Below, one piece after another: positions 6,702 through 8,195 of a stretch of DNA of 8,195 nt (its first letter is position 1; the number at the start of each line of letters is the position of its first letter). A program made the translations under genes and the position numbers. The stretch is taken from positions 1-8,195 of the forward strand of contig LXTK01000083.1 of the NCBI GenBank assembly GCA_001643475.1, given 5' to 3'. The DNA is from Proteobacteria bacterium SPGG2 (GTDB lineage: Bacteria > Pseudomonadota > Gammaproteobacteria > Acidiferrobacterales > SPGG2). The notes below the pieces were generated by a model. That model saw only the letters and a program-made list of their open reading frames with translations. It was not told the origin of the DNA and searched no databases.

Positions 6702-7502
6702 TCATCGCAGGCGCGCACGCACCCAGTGGCTGAAGAACTCGCCGAGAAACACGAGCGCTACGATCGTTATCAAGATGGCGAGGCTGAAATCGTAGTCATA
6801 ACGTGAGAACGATGCAGCGAGCACCTGGCCGATGCCGCCGGCGCCGACGATGCCGACCACCGTCGAGTGCCGGATATTGGCGTCGAGGCGGTAGATCGAC
6901 ACACCCAGATAACGCGGCAGGATCTGCGGCTGTATCGCATAGAGCAGCATCTTGGGAAAGCTGGCACCCGTCGCCCGGACCGCTTCCATCTGGCCGGGGG
7001 GTAGGTTCTCGATATCTTCCGCCAGCATCTTGCCGATAAAGCTCATGCTGGCGACGACCAGAGTCAGCATGCCCGCAAGCGGACCGAAGCCGAAAATCTT
7101 CACAAAGAAGATGGCAATGATGACCTCATGGAAGGTGCGGGTGATGGCGAGAAGGGCCCTTCCCACCAGGTAGACCGGCAACGGCGCAAGATTGCGCGCC
7201 GCGCACAGACCGAGCGGGATTGCCAGCATCATCCCGAACAGGCTCGCGGCGAGCGCCATCTGCACGCTTTCGATCATGCCCTTGACCAGCAACTGCCAGC
7301 GGCTGAAATCTGGCGGGACCATGCGGGCGAACATGTCCGCCGCTCGCGGTAGCCCGTGGCTCGCGCGGGTCCAGTCTATGTCCAGGGATCCGACCGACCA
7401 GATGAGGTAGGCGATGACCAGAATCGTGAAGCCGTGGCGGTAGTAGGGGTGGGCGATAAGCCTGGGGGGTTTCCAAGTCGTCGGCGTGGCGCGAGCGCTC
7501 AT
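6702..7502 (-). CDS. phnE: Phosphonate-type ABC transporter permease, PhnE paralogue 1
   Basis: First of two permease subunits of the PhnCDE-like importer. The 266-residue membrane protein has hydrophobic segments at about 24-40, 77-101, 114-137, 140-160 and 237-256. The EAA loop is EAVRATGASFPKML from residue 173. The C-terminal signature is IYRLDANIRHSTVVG followed by VGAGGIG (219-225), shared with phnE2. The ATG overlaps the phnC stop codon as ATGA (7502-7499), a classic coupled start, and it is backed by a strong Shine-Dalgarno (AGAGGGGG, 7 bases upstream). This overlap argues that ATPase and channel are made in step. Substrate choice is normally set by the periplasmic PhnD, which is not in the window. 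Confidence 0.95.
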   Translation of the reverse strand: MSARATPTTWKPPRLIAHPYYRHGFTILVIAYLIWSVGSLDIDWTRASHGLPRAADMFARMVPPDFSRWQLLVKGMIESVQMALAASLFGMMLAIPLGLCAARNLAPLPVYLVGRALLAITRTFHEVIIAIFFVKIFGFGPLAGMLTLVVASMSFIGKMLAEDIENLPPGQMEAVRATGASFPKMLLYAIQPQILPRYLGVSIYRLDANIRHSTVVGIVGAGGIGQVLAASFSRYDYDFSLAILITIVALVFLGEFFSHWVRARLR

Positions 7503-8195
7503 CCCGCGGCCCCCTCTTGCTCAATTTTCTTCATATTGTTCTCGCGCTTCGTGTCTTCGTCCTCGACCTTTCGGATGGTGGCACTCCAATCTTCTTCGCC
7601 ATAGATGGCGGTCAGTACACTAGCATCGAGCTCGCTCGGGTGGCCGTCGAACACAATCTTGGCGCCACTCAGACCGATGATGCGGTCAGAGAAGTCCTGC
7701 GCGAGGCCAACGTCGTGGATGTTGACCAGTGCTGGCGTCCCCCGTTCCTGCGCCAGCTCGCAAAGCAGGCGCATGATTTGACGCGAGGTCTTGGGGTCGA
7801 GACTAGCCGTCGGCTCATCGACCAGCAGCAGATCAGGTTTCTGCATCAGCGCACGCGCGATGCCGACACGTTGTCGTTGGCCGCCTGAGAGCGCATCGGC
7901 ACGGGTGTCCTGGTAATCGTTGAGCCCGACACGATCAAGCAGCTCGAATGCGGCGGCGATGTCATGCGGCGGGTAGCTTCTTCGATACGCCTGCCAGAGA
8001 CTGACGTAACCGAGGCGGCCCGAGAGCAGGTTCTCCATTACCGTCAGACGCTCGACCAGGTTGTACTCTTGAAAGATCATGCCCATGCGGCGTCGCGCCT
8101 TCCTGAGCTCGCGCCGCGACAAGGCGGTGACATCGAGATCATTGAGGACGATTCGTCCTGCGGTAGGCTCGACAAGGCGGTTGATGCAACGAATC
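7499..8195 (-). CDS. phnC: Phosphonate-type ABC transporter ATP-binding protein PhnC, N-terminus cut off by the right edge
   Basis: Cytoplasmic ATPase that powers the importer. The reading frame stays open to the window edge; 24 codons before the TTG at 8122 (…IRCINRLVEPTAGRIVLNDLDVTAL) are clearly PhnC sequence, so that TTG is not the true start. Visible motifs: the RCINRLVEPT segment that directly follows Walker A in PhnC, Q-loop MIFQEYNLVERLTVMENLLSGRLG, ABC signature LSGGQRQRVGIARAL, Walker B DLLLVDEPTASLD and switch His in NIHDVGLA. Walker A itself is just outside. After the usual end (IYGEEDW) there is a charged tail of about 28 residues ending QEGAAG, longer than I expect for this family. 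It overlaps phnE1 by 4 bases. phnD is expected upstream, beyond 8195. Confidence 0.96.
   Translation of the reverse strand, partial: IRCINRLVEPTAGRIVLNDLDVTALSRRELRKARRRMGMIFQEYNLVERLTVMENLLSGRLGYVSLWQAYRRSYPPHDIAAAFELLDRVGLNDYQDTRADALSGGQRQRVGIARALMQKPDLLLVDEPTASLDPKTSRQIMRLLCELAQERGTPALVNIHDVGLAQDFSDRIIGLSGAKIVFDGHPSELDASVLTAIYGEEDWSATIRKVEDEDTKRENNMKKIEQEGAAG

Noticed and set aside
7126..7524. A 132-codon open frame on the minus strand over the start of phnE1
   Set aside because: Arg/Pro/His-rich translation with no motifs; phnE1 in the other frame has the strong ribosome-binding site, the ATGA overlap and the permease features.

Overview
The window looks like a bacterial chromosome segment, most likely from a proteobacterium and perhaps a gammaproteobacterium. 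This is inferred from moderately high GC, the gene families present and gene style. No rRNA or other marker gene is present to fix the taxon. Eight protein genes fill almost all of it: six complete, and two cut by the window edges. I found no tRNA or rRNA gene, insertion sequence, phage gene or CRISPR array.

Layout. Left (1-3271) is an oxidation module. An iron-containing alcohol dehydrogenase (3' part missing) and an NAD(P)-dependent aldehyde dehydrogenase lie on the minus strand, one base apart. Divergent from them across 121 bases is a DAO-family FAD oxidoreductase of the kind that oxidises amines. Together they could oxidise an amine or amino alcohol to an aldehyde and then an acid, with the alcohol dehydrogenase interconverting the alcohol and aldehyde. 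The substrate cannot be read from the sequence.

Middle (3281-5727): glpD (aerobic glycerol-3-phosphate dehydrogenase, minus) is convergent with the FAD oxidoreductase, only 9 bases apart. It is divergent from a HAD-IIB (Cof-like) phosphatase gene on the plus strand. Right (5860-8195, minus): a phosphonate/organophosphate ABC importer operon, phnC (5' end cut off) - phnE1 - phnE2, with two paralogous permeases. The binding protein PhnD is not in view and is expected just beyond the right edge.

The convergent gap between the phosphatase gene and phnE2 is filled by a degenerate heptamer array, AGTAGCA, arranged as a large inverted repeat. It even encodes the last residues and stop codon of the phosphatase gene. 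This is the most unusual DNA structure in the window.

Working model (inference): the importer brings in a phosphorus ester or phosphonate, and the HAD enzyme and GlpD may process phosphorylated C3 compounds from it. The left module could serve the same pathway (an aminophosphonate or phosphoethanolamine-like nitrogen branch) or be an independent amine-catabolism module. All individual families are known. What may be new is their combination and the repeat structure, not any single protein.
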